Source of the DNA: Acidobacteriota bacterium
GTDB lineage: Bacteria; Acidobacteriota; Thermoanaerobaculia; Multivoradales; Multivoraceae
Length of the DNA: 64,000 bases
Assembly (NCBI GenBank): GCA_003388555.1
Contig: QQVD01000005.1
Location: 33,521 to 97,520 of the forward strand
Direction of reading: 5' to 3'
The notes under the pieces are model-generated. The model saw only the letters and a program-made list of their open reading frames with translations. It was not told the DNA's origin and made no database searches. Below, piece by piece: positions 56,344 through 64,000 of this stretch; within the stretch, counting starts at the first letter, position 1; each line of letters starts with the position of its first letter. The position numbers and the translations under genes were made by a program.

Positions 56344-58125
56344 TCAGATGCGCATCTCGATCTTGCCCAGCCGCTCGGTGAGCTTCGGGTTCTCGCGGTA
56401 GTCGATCGGCAGCGCCAGCAGGGCCGGCCCGGGGTGGTCCAGCGCGCGGCGCAGGGCGGCCTGCAGGTCGCTGGCGCGCTCGACCCGCTCGCCCTGCCAG
56501 CCGAAGCTCTCGGCCAGCAGCACCCAGTCGGGGTTGCCGAAGGCGAGGTCGGTGTGGCGGCCGAACTCCTGGTCCTGCTTCCACGAGATCAGCCCGTAGC
56601 CTCCGTCCTCCCAGACCATCACCGCGATGTCGGCGTCGAGCCTGCGCGCCGTCTCCATCTCCTGCACGTTCATCAGGAAGTCGCCGTCGCCGGTGATCGC
56701 CAGGATCTTCGCCTCGGGCCGGGCGCTCGCTGCCGCGATGGCGCCGGGCAGCGGCATGCCCATCGAGCAGAAGCCGTTGGAGATAATGCAGGTGCCGGGC
56801 TCGTGGCACTGGTAGTGGCGGCCGATCCACATCTTGTGCGCCCCGACGCCGGAGAGCACCACGTCGTCCGGCCCGAGCACCTGGCGAACGTCCCACAGCA
56901 CCTTCTGCGGTGAGATCGCGCCTTCGCTCTGTTCGCCGGAGTGCTCGCGCAGCTCCTCCTGCATGCGCTCGCGCACCCGGCGCTGCTCGGAGAAGTCCCA
57001 CTCGGGGCAGCCGTCGCGTGCGGCCAGCTCGCCCAGCTGGACGAGGGCGCTGCGCAGATCGCCGACCACCTCGACCGTCGGCAGGTAGTGGCTGTCGGTC
57101 TCGGCCGGCTCGGAGTCGAGGTGCACCACGCCGCAGCTGCCGTTGGCGTTCCACAGCCTCGGCGGATACTCGACCATGTCGTAGCCGACGGTCACCACCA
57201 GGTCGGCGTCGGCGATCGCCAACGCCGGGAAGTCCTGCTGCTGCAGGCCGATGGTGAACAGGCAGTAGGGTGCTTCGAGATCGACGCAGCCCTTGGCCAT
57301 GAAGGTGCTGACCACTCCGATCCCGGTGCGCTCGCAGAGCGCGCGCAGCGCGCCGCTGGCGTCACGACGGATGACGCCGTTGCCGGCGAGCAGGATCGGG
57401 CGCCTGGCCTCGCGGATCCTGCGCCAGGCCTGCTCGACGGTCGCCGCGTCGGGGACCGGCGGCGCGGCGCGGCGCGGCGGCAGGGGTCTCTTCTTCGTCT
57501 TCGCTCCGGCAACGTCTTCGGCGAGCTCGATGTGCACCGCGCCCGGCTTCTCGGCGGTGGCGATGCGCAGCGCCTTGTGCACCACCTCGGGCACGTTGTC
57601 GGGATGGTGGATGGCGTGGGTCCACTTGGTCACCGGCTCGAACAGGTCGACCACCCGCATGATCTGGTGACTCTCCTTGTGCTGACGGGTGAGGGCTCCC
57701 TGGCCCGTGATCACCAGCATCGGGGCGCGGTCCATGTTGCCGTCGGCGACGCCAGTGACGAGGTTGGTGGCGCCGGGGCCGAGAGTGCCCATGCACACCC
57801 CGGGCTCGCCGGTCAGTCGTCCCCAGGTCGCGGCCATGAAGGCGGCGCCCTGCTCGTGACGGGTGAGCACGAACTCGATCTCGGAGCCGTCGAGAGCGAG
57901 CATGAAGTCGGCGTTCTCCTCCCCCGGCACGCCGTAGATGCGCCGGATGCCCTCGCGTTCGAGGCAGCGCACCAGCAGCTCGGCGGCGGTGAGCTCCTCG
58001 GGCTCGCCGTCACCCGGTTCGGCGCACCCGTCCGTCGGATGTGCGGCCGCCTCGCCCGGCGAGCCGGCGTCCGGCTGGGATGCGGGCTCCTCGTCGGAGG
58101 TGGGCTCGATGGCCTGGTGCGTCAT
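56344..58125 (-). CDS. Acetolactate synthase large subunit-like (AlsS type), ThDP enzyme
   Basis: 593 residues. An acidic 45-residue N-terminal extension precedes the ThDP fold. The catalytic Glu91 lies in LTRHEQGAAFMA, and the ThDP/Mg motif is ITGDGDFLMNVQEME...WEDGGYGLI. The middle domain has GNGVIRRDASGALRALCERT and VVSTFMAKGCVD. MVWEDGGYGLISWKQDQEFG and HLDSEPAETDSHY are typical of AlsS-like proteins that condense two pyruvates to 2-acetolactate. No regulatory subunit (ilvN/ilvH) or acetolactate decarboxylase gene is nearby, which fits a catabolic AlsS. AGGAG lies seven bases before ATG 58125. It is divergent from the SDR gene. Confidence 0.88.
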   Translation of the reverse strand: MTHQAIEPTSDEEPASQPDAGSPGEAAAHPTDGCAEPGDGEPEELTAAELLVRCLEREGIRRIYGVPGEENADFMLALDGSEIEFVLTRHEQGAAFMAATWGRLTGEPGVCMGTLGPGATNLVTGVADGNMDRAPMLVITGQGALTRQHKESHQIMRVVDLFEPVTKWTHAIHHPDNVPEVVHKALRIATAEKPGAVHIELAEDVAGAKTKKRPLPPRRAAPPVPDAATVEQAWRRIREARRPILLAGNGVIRRDASGALRALCERTGIGVVSTFMAKGCVDLEAPYCLFTIGLQQQDFPALAIADADLVVTVGYDMVEYPPRLWNANGSCGVVHLDSEPAETDSHYLPTVEVVGDLRSALVQLGELAARDGCPEWDFSEQRRVRERMQEELREHSGEQSEGAISPQKVLWDVRQVLGPDDVVLSGVGAHKMWIGRHYQCHEPGTCIISNGFCSMGMPLPGAIAAASARPEAKILAITGDGDFLMNVQEMETARRLDADIAVMVWEDGGYGLISWKQDQEFGRHTDLAFGNPDWVLLAESFGWQGERVERASDLQAALRRALDHPGPALLALPIDYRENPKLTERLGKIEMRI

Positions 58126-58423
58126 GGAGTCTCCTGTCTTCACGGATCGTCTTCGAAGGTGACGTCGGGCATCTGCGTGACGATGCTTCGTCCGGGCGAC
58201 GCCGTCGCCTCGGCAGGCGGTGTCCGACAGGCGGTCGGCGCCCCTTGCCTGCTCTGGTATAACGACCCGCGCCACCGATCGGATGCCCGGAACCGGTCCC
58301 CGGGATCTTCGCCCGCCTAGGTTCCGAAGCGGTGCCCCGGGGCTCCTCGTAGGACCCGAGGGGAGTGGCCGAGCCCGTCGCCGCGCGTCGCCCGCGCCCG
58401 ACGATCTCCGCGTGAGGAGCACG

Positions 58424-59233
58424 ATGCCCGATCAGTTCGTTGACGAGGCCGCCGGCAGCCGCCCGGGTGACGACCCGAACGGCGATGGGCTGCGCGGCCG
58501 CAGGGCCTTGGTCACCGGGGCTTCGCGCGGCATCGGTGCGGCGATCGCACGCCGCCTGCACGCAGCAGGTGCACGGGTGGTCCTGGTGGCGCGCGGCGCC
58601 GCGGATCTCGATCCGCTCGCGGCGGAGCTGTCCGGCGCGATCGTTCGCGCCGCCGACGTGGGCGATCCCGTCGCCGTCGCCGAGCTCTTCGAGAGCCTCG
58701 AGACCGCACCCGACATCCTGGTCAACAACGCCGGCGCGGCGCGCAGCGCGCCGCTGCACCGCACCACCGACGAGCTCTGGCGGCAGATGCTCGAGGTGAA
58801 CCTGAGTGGCGTCTTCCACTGCTGCCGCGCCGCCCTGCCGGCGATGCTGGAGCGCGGCCGGGGGCGCATCGTCAACGTCGCCAGCACCGCGGGCCTGCGC
58901 GGCTACCCCTACGTCGCCGCCTACAGCGCCGCCAAGCACGGGGTCGTCGGCCTCACCCGTTCGCTGGCCCTGGAGGTCGCGCGCCGCGGCGTCACGGTGA
59001 ACGCCGTGTGTCCCGGGTTCACCGAGACCGAGCTGCTCGACGACTCGCTCGCCAACATCGTGCGCACCACCGGTCGCAGTCCCGAAGAGGCGAAACGCGA
59101 GCTGCTGCGCAGCAATCCGCAGGGACGCTTCGTGCGCCCCGAGGAGGTCGCCGACGCCGTCGCCTTCCTGGTCAGCGATACCGCCGCGGCGATCAACGGC
59201 CATGCACTGGCCGTTGCCGGCGGCGAGGTCTGA
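58424..59233 (+). CDS. Short-chain dehydrogenase/reductase
   Basis: 269 residues, classical SDR. The cofactor site is ALVTGASRGIGAAIARRL, then DILVNNAGAARSAP, the catalytic Ser in VNVASTAGLRG, Y-x-x-x-K in YSAAKHGVVG, and NAVCPGFTETELL. An Arg in the second strand (VARGAADL) suggests NADP(H). Family members reduce 3-ketoacyl or similar carbonyls; the substrate here is not evident. GAGGAG lies seven bases before the ATG. Confidence 0.92.
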   Translation: MPDQFVDEAAGSRPGDDPNGDGLRGRRALVTGASRGIGAAIARRLHAAGARVVLVARGAADLDPLAAELSGAIVRAADVGDPVAVAELFESLETAPDILVNNAGAARSAPLHRTTDELWRQMLEVNLSGVFHCCRAALPAMLERGRGRIVNVASTAGLRGYPYVAAYSAAKHGVVGLTRSLALEVARRGVTVNAVCPGFTETELLDDSLANIVRTTGRSPEEAKRELLRSNPQGRFVRPEEVADAVAFLVSDTAAAINGHALAVAGGEV

Positions 59234-59528
59234 GCGGGCGACGCCGACTCCAGTGGAGTGTCGCGCTCGCAACCAGAGGCTGCGACTGTCTGTTCGTCTA
59301 GAGTTCGGACGAGGCTTGCAGTGGGCTCGTGCCGAGCGCGATCGATCGGTCTCGCCCGCGGCCATCCGTGACTGACGCCACGGATCGTTCACCGCCTCGG
59401 AGGAGATTCCGGCAAGCGACCGAGAACCGGGGCCGCGACAGCCGCGCGAGAAGATCCGCTTCGGTCGACCGTGCTTGCCGGGTGACGGGCTGTCCCGCAA
59501 CGAGGAATCGCTCTGGAAGAGGCCGCTC

Positions 59529-60479
59529 ATGGGTAGTGGGAGCGTGCAGCGTTCGGTCACCGTCGGGTCGAGTCTGAGCCGGCCGCGCCCGAATCTCTTC
59601 ATCGTCGGGGCACCCAAGTGCGGCACGACGACGCTGTACCACGCTCTGCGCCAGCATCCCGAGGTGTTCATGAGCCCGGTCAAGGAGCCGAGATACTGGT
59701 CGTCGGACCTTCGCGCGTCCGGGCTCTCGTTCCATTGCCGGCACGTCAGGCGCCATCTGTTCTCGTTGCGAGGTCTGTCGACTCTGCCGAGCTGCTGGCT
59801 GGCCCGCCGCCGGCTCGCACCCGAAGAATGGCTCGGAGTTCCTCGACTCGACGACTACCTTTCCCTTTTCGCCGAGGCGGACCCGGAGCGCCACCGATGG
59901 CTTGGAGAGGCGTCGCCCGACAGCCTGTGGTCGGAGGTGGCGGCAGAGCGCATCTCGGCCTTCGAGCCGGCCGCACGCATCGTCGTCGCGCTCCGCGAAC
60001 CGGTTGCCTATCTGGCGTCGATCCACCGCGAGACTCTGTCGGGTGTAGTCGGCGAGACCGAACCGTCGCTGCGCAGAGCTCTGCAGCTCGAGCCCAAGCG
60101 TCGGGTGGGACGCGAAGTCCCATGCTCGGTGCGCTTTCCGTTCACGGTCTTCTATCGGTTGCAGGCCGAGTTCGACGTCCAGATCGAACGCTTTCTCCGT
60201 GTCTTCGATCGCAGCCAGCTCCACTTCGTGCTTCTGGAGGATCTGGCGGCCGATCCGGTGGCGACAGTCGACGCGCTTCTTGGCTTTCTCGACCTGCCGA
60301 GGGTCGCACGGGCGCTCGATCTCAGGCCTCGCAACGTCTCCGGTCAGTCGGGTCTCGGCGACCTGACTGCGGCGGAGGTGGCGGAGCTTCGTCTGGAGCT
60401 GCGATCCTCCGTGGATCGTTTGCAGGTCCTGACGGGGCTGCCAGTCGGCGAGCGGTGGGGCTACGGAGATCCGAGGTGA
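59529..60479 (+). CDS. PAPS-dependent sulfotransferase
   Basis: 316 residues, cytoplasmic. The PAPS 5'-phosphosulfate loop is NLFIVGAPKCGTTTLYHAL, and the 3'-phosphate segment is IVVALREPVAYLASIHRET. LEDLAADPVATVDALLGFLDLP is the C-terminal element seen in heparan/NodH-type bacterial sulfotransferases. It would transfer sulfate from PAPS to a carbohydrate or other hydroxyl acceptor. ATG 59529 is chosen for GGAAGAGG about seven bases upstream; an ATG at 59475 is an alternative. The 295 bp before it hold no recognised gene. No PAPS synthesis genes occur in the window. Confidence 0.88.
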   Translation: MGSGSVQRSVTVGSSLSRPRPNLFIVGAPKCGTTTLYHALRQHPEVFMSPVKEPRYWSSDLRASGLSFHCRHVRRHLFSLRGLSTLPSCWLARRRLAPEEWLGVPRLDDYLSLFAEADPERHRWLGEASPDSLWSEVAAERISAFEPAARIVVALREPVAYLASIHRETLSGVVGETEPSLRRALQLEPKRRVGREVPCSVRFPFTVFYRLQAEFDVQIERFLRVFDRSQLHFVLLEDLAADPVATVDALLGFLDLPRVARALDLRPRNVSGQSGLGDLTAAEVAELRLELRSSVDRLQVLTGLPVGERWGYGDPR

Positions 60480-60606
60480 CTGGCGGATCCAGGTACCGCA
60501 CGAAGGCCTGGCGGTGTCGAGGAGATGAGTACGGCTCAGGGCCCTGTGGCTCCGACGCCAGTGAAGAGCGACGACGCGGTGCCGATCGCGGACTGCAGGA
60601 GGAGAG

Positions 60607-61428
<822 letters not shown>

Positions 61429-61507
61429 GCGGAGCTCGCCGATGCGATCGAATCGCCCGCCGAGGCCTCGGCAGGATCGGACGGAAGCGGATGGCGGGAG
61501 AGTCGGG

Positions 61508-62419
61508 ATGGACCTGAGGGCTGGGATGGCGAACGTACCGTTCATGCTGGCACTGTTGGCTTCGAGCGCCAGCCTTCATGGCACGTTCGCGCCCGCCACC
61601 GTCAGCGCTCAGGCCGAGCACTGCGAGGCTGCCTTCGAGGCAGCCAGAGAGATCGACGAGGCCACCTCAGAGGCTGCCTGCGGCGAGGCTCCCCACTACG
61701 CCCCCGACGAGGTGCACCGCCGGTACCGCGAGTGCGTGCAGCCGCTGCACGAGGCGGCGGGTCGTGAGCTGGCTCGGGTTACGGAGATCTGCCGCGCCGC
61801 CGCGGTGAGCGCCGAGGTGTTGGACGAGCAGGTCTCGTTGACCGCCACCGCGATCTGGAGCGCGTACCGGAGCTCGCTCCACCTGCGGTTTCCGGAGTGG
61901 CCCGGTGAGCCCGATCTGCGGATCCTCGAGGACGGCATCGCCGAGATCGAGACGCTCGATCCGAGCAGCTCGCTGGCGATCGCGATGTTGGACGAGATCG
62001 CGTACCGACTGACTGGGCAGCCGCGGGAAGCCCGAGTCTTCCTGACCGAGAGCGCCGAGCTGCGGCGCCGGGTTCACGGAGCCGAGAGTCTCGAATATGC
62101 GCAGGGTCTCTTCTGGCTAGGTGTCCACTATGGGACCCTCGGGGTCGCGCCGGAAGAGATCGAGGCGTGGGGCCTCGACGACGAGCGGGCGGAAGCAATG
62201 TGGCTCGAGGCGCTGGGGATACTCGAAGCGCTGTCGGAGTCGGACCGTCTGCGGACCGAGACGTACTCGTCCGTGCTGTTTGCGCTCGATCACCTCTACG
62301 AGAGCCAGGGGAGAACGGCGGCGGCAAATCTCGTCGGCGAGAAGCGGACGGCGTTCCTCGAGCGCGCCGAGCAGCTCTCGCCGCCTCCAGCCTGGCTGGT
62401 GGATCCGGCGGATCCGTGA
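61508..62419 (+). CDS. Secreted helical protein of unknown function
   Basis: 303 residues. The signal peptide (FMLALLASSASLHGTFAPATVSA) is followed by an all-helical acidic domain with several Cys in the first 75 mature residues (EHCEAAF, AACGEA, YRECVQ, EICRAA), which could form two disulfides. The second half has TPR-like helices (YAQGLFWLGVHYGTLG, EAMWLEALGILEALSE). I recognise no named family. ATG 61508 has GGGAGAG upstream; ATG 61526 would still keep the signal. It is convergent with the RidA gene. Confidence 0.6.
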   Translation: MDLRAGMANVPFMLALLASSASLHGTFAPATVSAQAEHCEAAFEAAREIDEATSEAACGEAPHYAPDEVHRRYRECVQPLHEAAGRELARVTEICRAAAVSAEVLDEQVSLTATAIWSAYRSSLHLRFPEWPGEPDLRILEDGIAEIETLDPSSSLAIAMLDEIAYRLTGQPREARVFLTESAELRRRVHGAESLEYAQGLFWLGVHYGTLGVAPEEIEAWGLDDERAEAMWLEALGILEALSESDRLRTETYSSVLFALDHLYESQGRTAAANLVGEKRTAFLERAEQLSPPPAWLVDPADP

Positions 62420-62434
62420 ACCGCGTCAGCCGGG

Positions 62435-62827
62435 CTACGCCACCGCCGTCACCTCGATCTCCACCAGCGCCCTCTCCTCGACCAGCGCCGAGACCTCGAC
62501 CAGGGTCATCGGGGGGAAGCTCTTGCCCATGACGTCGCGGTAGGTGGCGCCGACTTCGGCCACGCGGCGGAGGTACTCGCCGCGATCGGTGACGTACCAG
62601 GTCATCCGCACCACGTGCTCGGGCCCGGCCTCGGCGGCGTCGAGCAGCGCGCGCACGTTGCGCAGCGCCTGGCCCACCTGGTCGACGAAGTCGTCGCTGG
62701 TGAACTGCTGGTCGGCGTTCCAGCCCACCTGGCCGGCGAGGAAGATCTGGCGCGCGCCGCTGGCGACGACGCCGTTCGAGTAGCCGGACGGTCGCTTCCA
62801 GCCGTCGGGCAGCAGGATCTCGTGCAT
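62435..62827 (-). CDS. RidA/YjgF-family protein
   Basis: 130 residues, cytoplasmic. The family layout is complete: GYSNGVVASGARQIFLAGQVGW (in part), DFVDQVGQALRNVRALLDAA, VVRMTWYVTDRGEYLR, and the C-terminal FPPMTLVEVSALVEERALVEIE. The Arg of canonical RidA (G-x-x-R-x-x) is not in the usual place, as in other Rid subgroups, so imine deaminase activity is uncertain. It is probably co-transcribed with the creatininase-family gene 74 bp upstream on the same strand. Confidence 0.92.
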   Translation of the reverse strand: MHEILLPDGWKRPSGYSNGVVASGARQIFLAGQVGWNADQQFTSDDFVDQVGQALRNVRALLDAAEAGPEHVVRMTWYVTDRGEYLRRVAEVGATYRDVMGKSFPPMTLVEVSALVEERALVEIEVTAVA

Positions 62828-62901
62828 CGGGAGTCTCCGGGGTGCTGCGGCAGCAGTAGGTGGTGGTGCGACCGCGTCGGTGGTCGCGTGATCGTCGACG
62901 C

Positions 62902-63690
62902 TCAGCGCTCGCTGTCGTGGAAGGCGGCGAGCACCGCCTCGCAGAGGATCTGGCCGAGCGCCTCGACGTGCTGGCGGCCTTCGTCGGGCGTCGCCGCGGC
63001 GGGATCGCCGAAGTAGGCCTCGGGCCCGCCGGCCTGCTCGAAGGTGGTGAGGCCGGCGCGGATCGCCTCCGAGAGGGAGCTGGGGTTGGGCTCGAGCTCG
63101 CGGCGCAGCGCGTCGTGCACCAGCTCGGAGGCGGCCGCCTGCACGATCGAGGTCTCGTAGCTGCCGGCGTGGCAGGCGCCGCTGCGGAACTCGTCGCCGA
63201 GACGCTGCGCCCAGGGGCTGCGGCTGACGTCGGGGAAGACGCAGACCGTGCGTCGCGAGCCCTGCGGCTGCTCGTCGCGGTCCTCGATGCGGCGCTGCGC
63301 CTCGTAGAGAGCGCCGAGGTGGGCGGGATCGAGGTGGGCGTTGGCGAGCACCAGCGTGCCGACGCCCTGCTGCGCCAGCGACGCCGCGATGTCCTCGAGC
63401 AGGGCGACGAGGGTCGCGGGGCGTATCGACACCGTGCCGGGGAAGGCCGCGGCGAAGGGTGCCGGGGTGTACTCGATCGCCGGCAGCACGACCGGATCGA
63501 AGCCGCGGGCCGCCAGCAGCTCGGCGCCGCGCTCGGCCATGGCGCGGGCGATGATGCGGTCGGTGACCAGCGGCAGGTGAGGACCGTGGGCCTCGACCGC
63601 GCCGATCGGCAGCACGGCGACGGCGCGCGAGAGGTCGAGGTCGCGGATCTCGCTCCAGGTGGAACGACTCCAGTTGGTGTAGGGCGGCAA
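62902..63690 (-). CDS. Creatininase-family amidohydrolase
   Basis: 262 residues. Metal-site segments are VLPIGAVEAHGPHLPLVTD (Glu, His, Asp), VLANAHLDPAHLGALYEAQ, and GACHAGSYETSIVQA (Glu). Length and order fit the family that includes creatininase, the mycofactocin protein MftE and the riboflavin-pathway formamide hydrolase ArfB. None of the mycofactocin genes is nearby, so the substrate is unknown. With the RidA gene downstream, a small-amine or amide catabolic pair is possible. The start at 63690 has only AGCTTCC, so no strong SD. Confidence 0.88.
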   Translation of the reverse strand: MPPYTNWSRSTWSEIRDLDLSRAVAVLPIGAVEAHGPHLPLVTDRIIARAMAERGAELLAARGFDPVVLPAIEYTPAPFAAAFPGTVSIRPATLVALLEDIAASLAQQGVGTLVLANAHLDPAHLGALYEAQRRIEDRDEQPQGSRRTVCVFPDVSRSPWAQRLGDEFRSGACHAGSYETSIVQAAASELVHDALRRELEPNPSSLSEAIRAGLTTFEQAGGPEAYFGDPAAATPDEGRQHVEALGQILCEAVLAAFHDSER

Positions 63691-64000
63691 GGAAGCTCCA
63701 GGGACGGGGAGTGCTGAGGATGGGAGCGGGACGGGAGAGAGCGGATGGGAGATCGGACAGCGGTTAGTCTACGGGGACGAGGCGGCATCGGCCGCTGCAC
63801 CGCGAGCTGCACCGCGAGCTGCGCCCCGACCTACGCCGCGACCTGCAGAGCCCCCATCGCCGCATCGCGGCCTTCCGGACCTCCCGGCACATGATCCAGC
63901 GCACCGACATCCCGCCGCCAGCCGAGCTCTCGGCTGCCGGCGTGCCGAGGCGCGCCCAGGGCCCGGTGCCGGTGCGCCCTCCCGAGCCGCCGCGGCCGCC
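63691..64000. other. Right-edge region; possible 5' end of a plus-strand gene
   Basis: A frame is open from about 63772 to the window edge, with an ATG at 63891 reading MIQRTDIPPPAELSAAG. It includes a short duplication (CTGCACCGCGAG twice, near 63797 and 63809). No ribosome site precedes the ATG, and the Pro/Arg-rich composition is common in spurious frames of GC-rich DNA. It cannot be decided without the neighbouring sequence. Confidence 0.25.

Noticed and set aside
62902..63690. Naming the creatininase-family gene mftE
   Set aside because: No mycofactocin precursor, radical-SAM or other mft gene is nearby.

Overview
The window is a G+C-rich bacterial chromosome segment (about 70% G+C by eye) with densely packed genes on both strands, many 4-bp overlaps between same-strand genes, and frequent GTG or TTG starts behind clear Shine-Dalgarno (SD) sites. 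Two very large orphan MacB/FtsX-type permeases of the ADOP kind, a PQQ dehydrogenase, an ABC-permease/M1-peptidase fusion, a class D-like sortase and a secreted protein ending in an 'FGDGFESG...W' tail together suggest Acidobacteriota, possibly Thermoanaerobaculia. That placement is inference; no rRNA or tRNA gene was found to anchor it. No phage, transposase, integrase or CRISPR array was found.

Layout. 0-4 kb: a partial sulfatase-superfamily lipoprotein and an ADOP permease whose upstream region is a polypurine heptamer-repeat tract. 4.2-6 kb: a compact promoter-SD-21-codon ORF-terminator unit of about 320 nt, then a TPR-like protein. 6-10.8 kb: an aryl-sulfate sulfotransferase-like gene broken by a perfect 103-bp tandem duplication, and a second ADOP permease. 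10.8-18 kb: glutamate dehydrogenase, a serine hydrolase, a secreted gluzincin-like TPR protein and a quinoprotein dehydrogenase. 18-24 kb: a cadherin-like repeat protein, a GH29 fucosidase, a small acidic protein with an LPATA-G sorting signal, a sortase, and an M19-like protein lacking part of the metal site. 24-31 kb: an M1 peptidase, an unknown membrane protein, a GNAT acetyltransferase, an alpha/beta hydrolase and a second serine hydrolase.

31-39.5 kb is the clearest functional system: a divergent aspartokinase, a MarR regulator overlapping ectA, then ectB, ectC and a three-gene TRAP transporter. This encodes ectoine synthesis from aspartate semialdehyde plus a likely ectoine uptake system. 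An AT-rich palindromic patch in the long intergenic region overlaps a candidate promoter and is a plausible operator. 39.5-46 kb holds an esterase, a GNAT protein, an FAD monooxygenase/MBL pair, a PI-PLC-like lipoprotein and a small unknown protein.

46-59 kb contains a coiled-coil lipoprotein, heme A synthase, TypA/BipA, an ABC ATPase with its permease/M1-peptidase partner, a tandem universal stress protein with an extra tail, an AlsS-like acetolactate synthase and an SDR oxidoreductase. 59-64 kb has a sulfotransferase, a crotonase-family protein, a secreted helical protein, a RidA protein and a creatininase-family amidohydrolase.

Most notable are the duplication-broken sulfotransferase, the sortase/substrate pair in an apparently diderm lineage, the ectoine locus with its candidate operator, the 4.25-4.60 kb small transcript, and two unrelated tandem arrays that share a 7-nt period.
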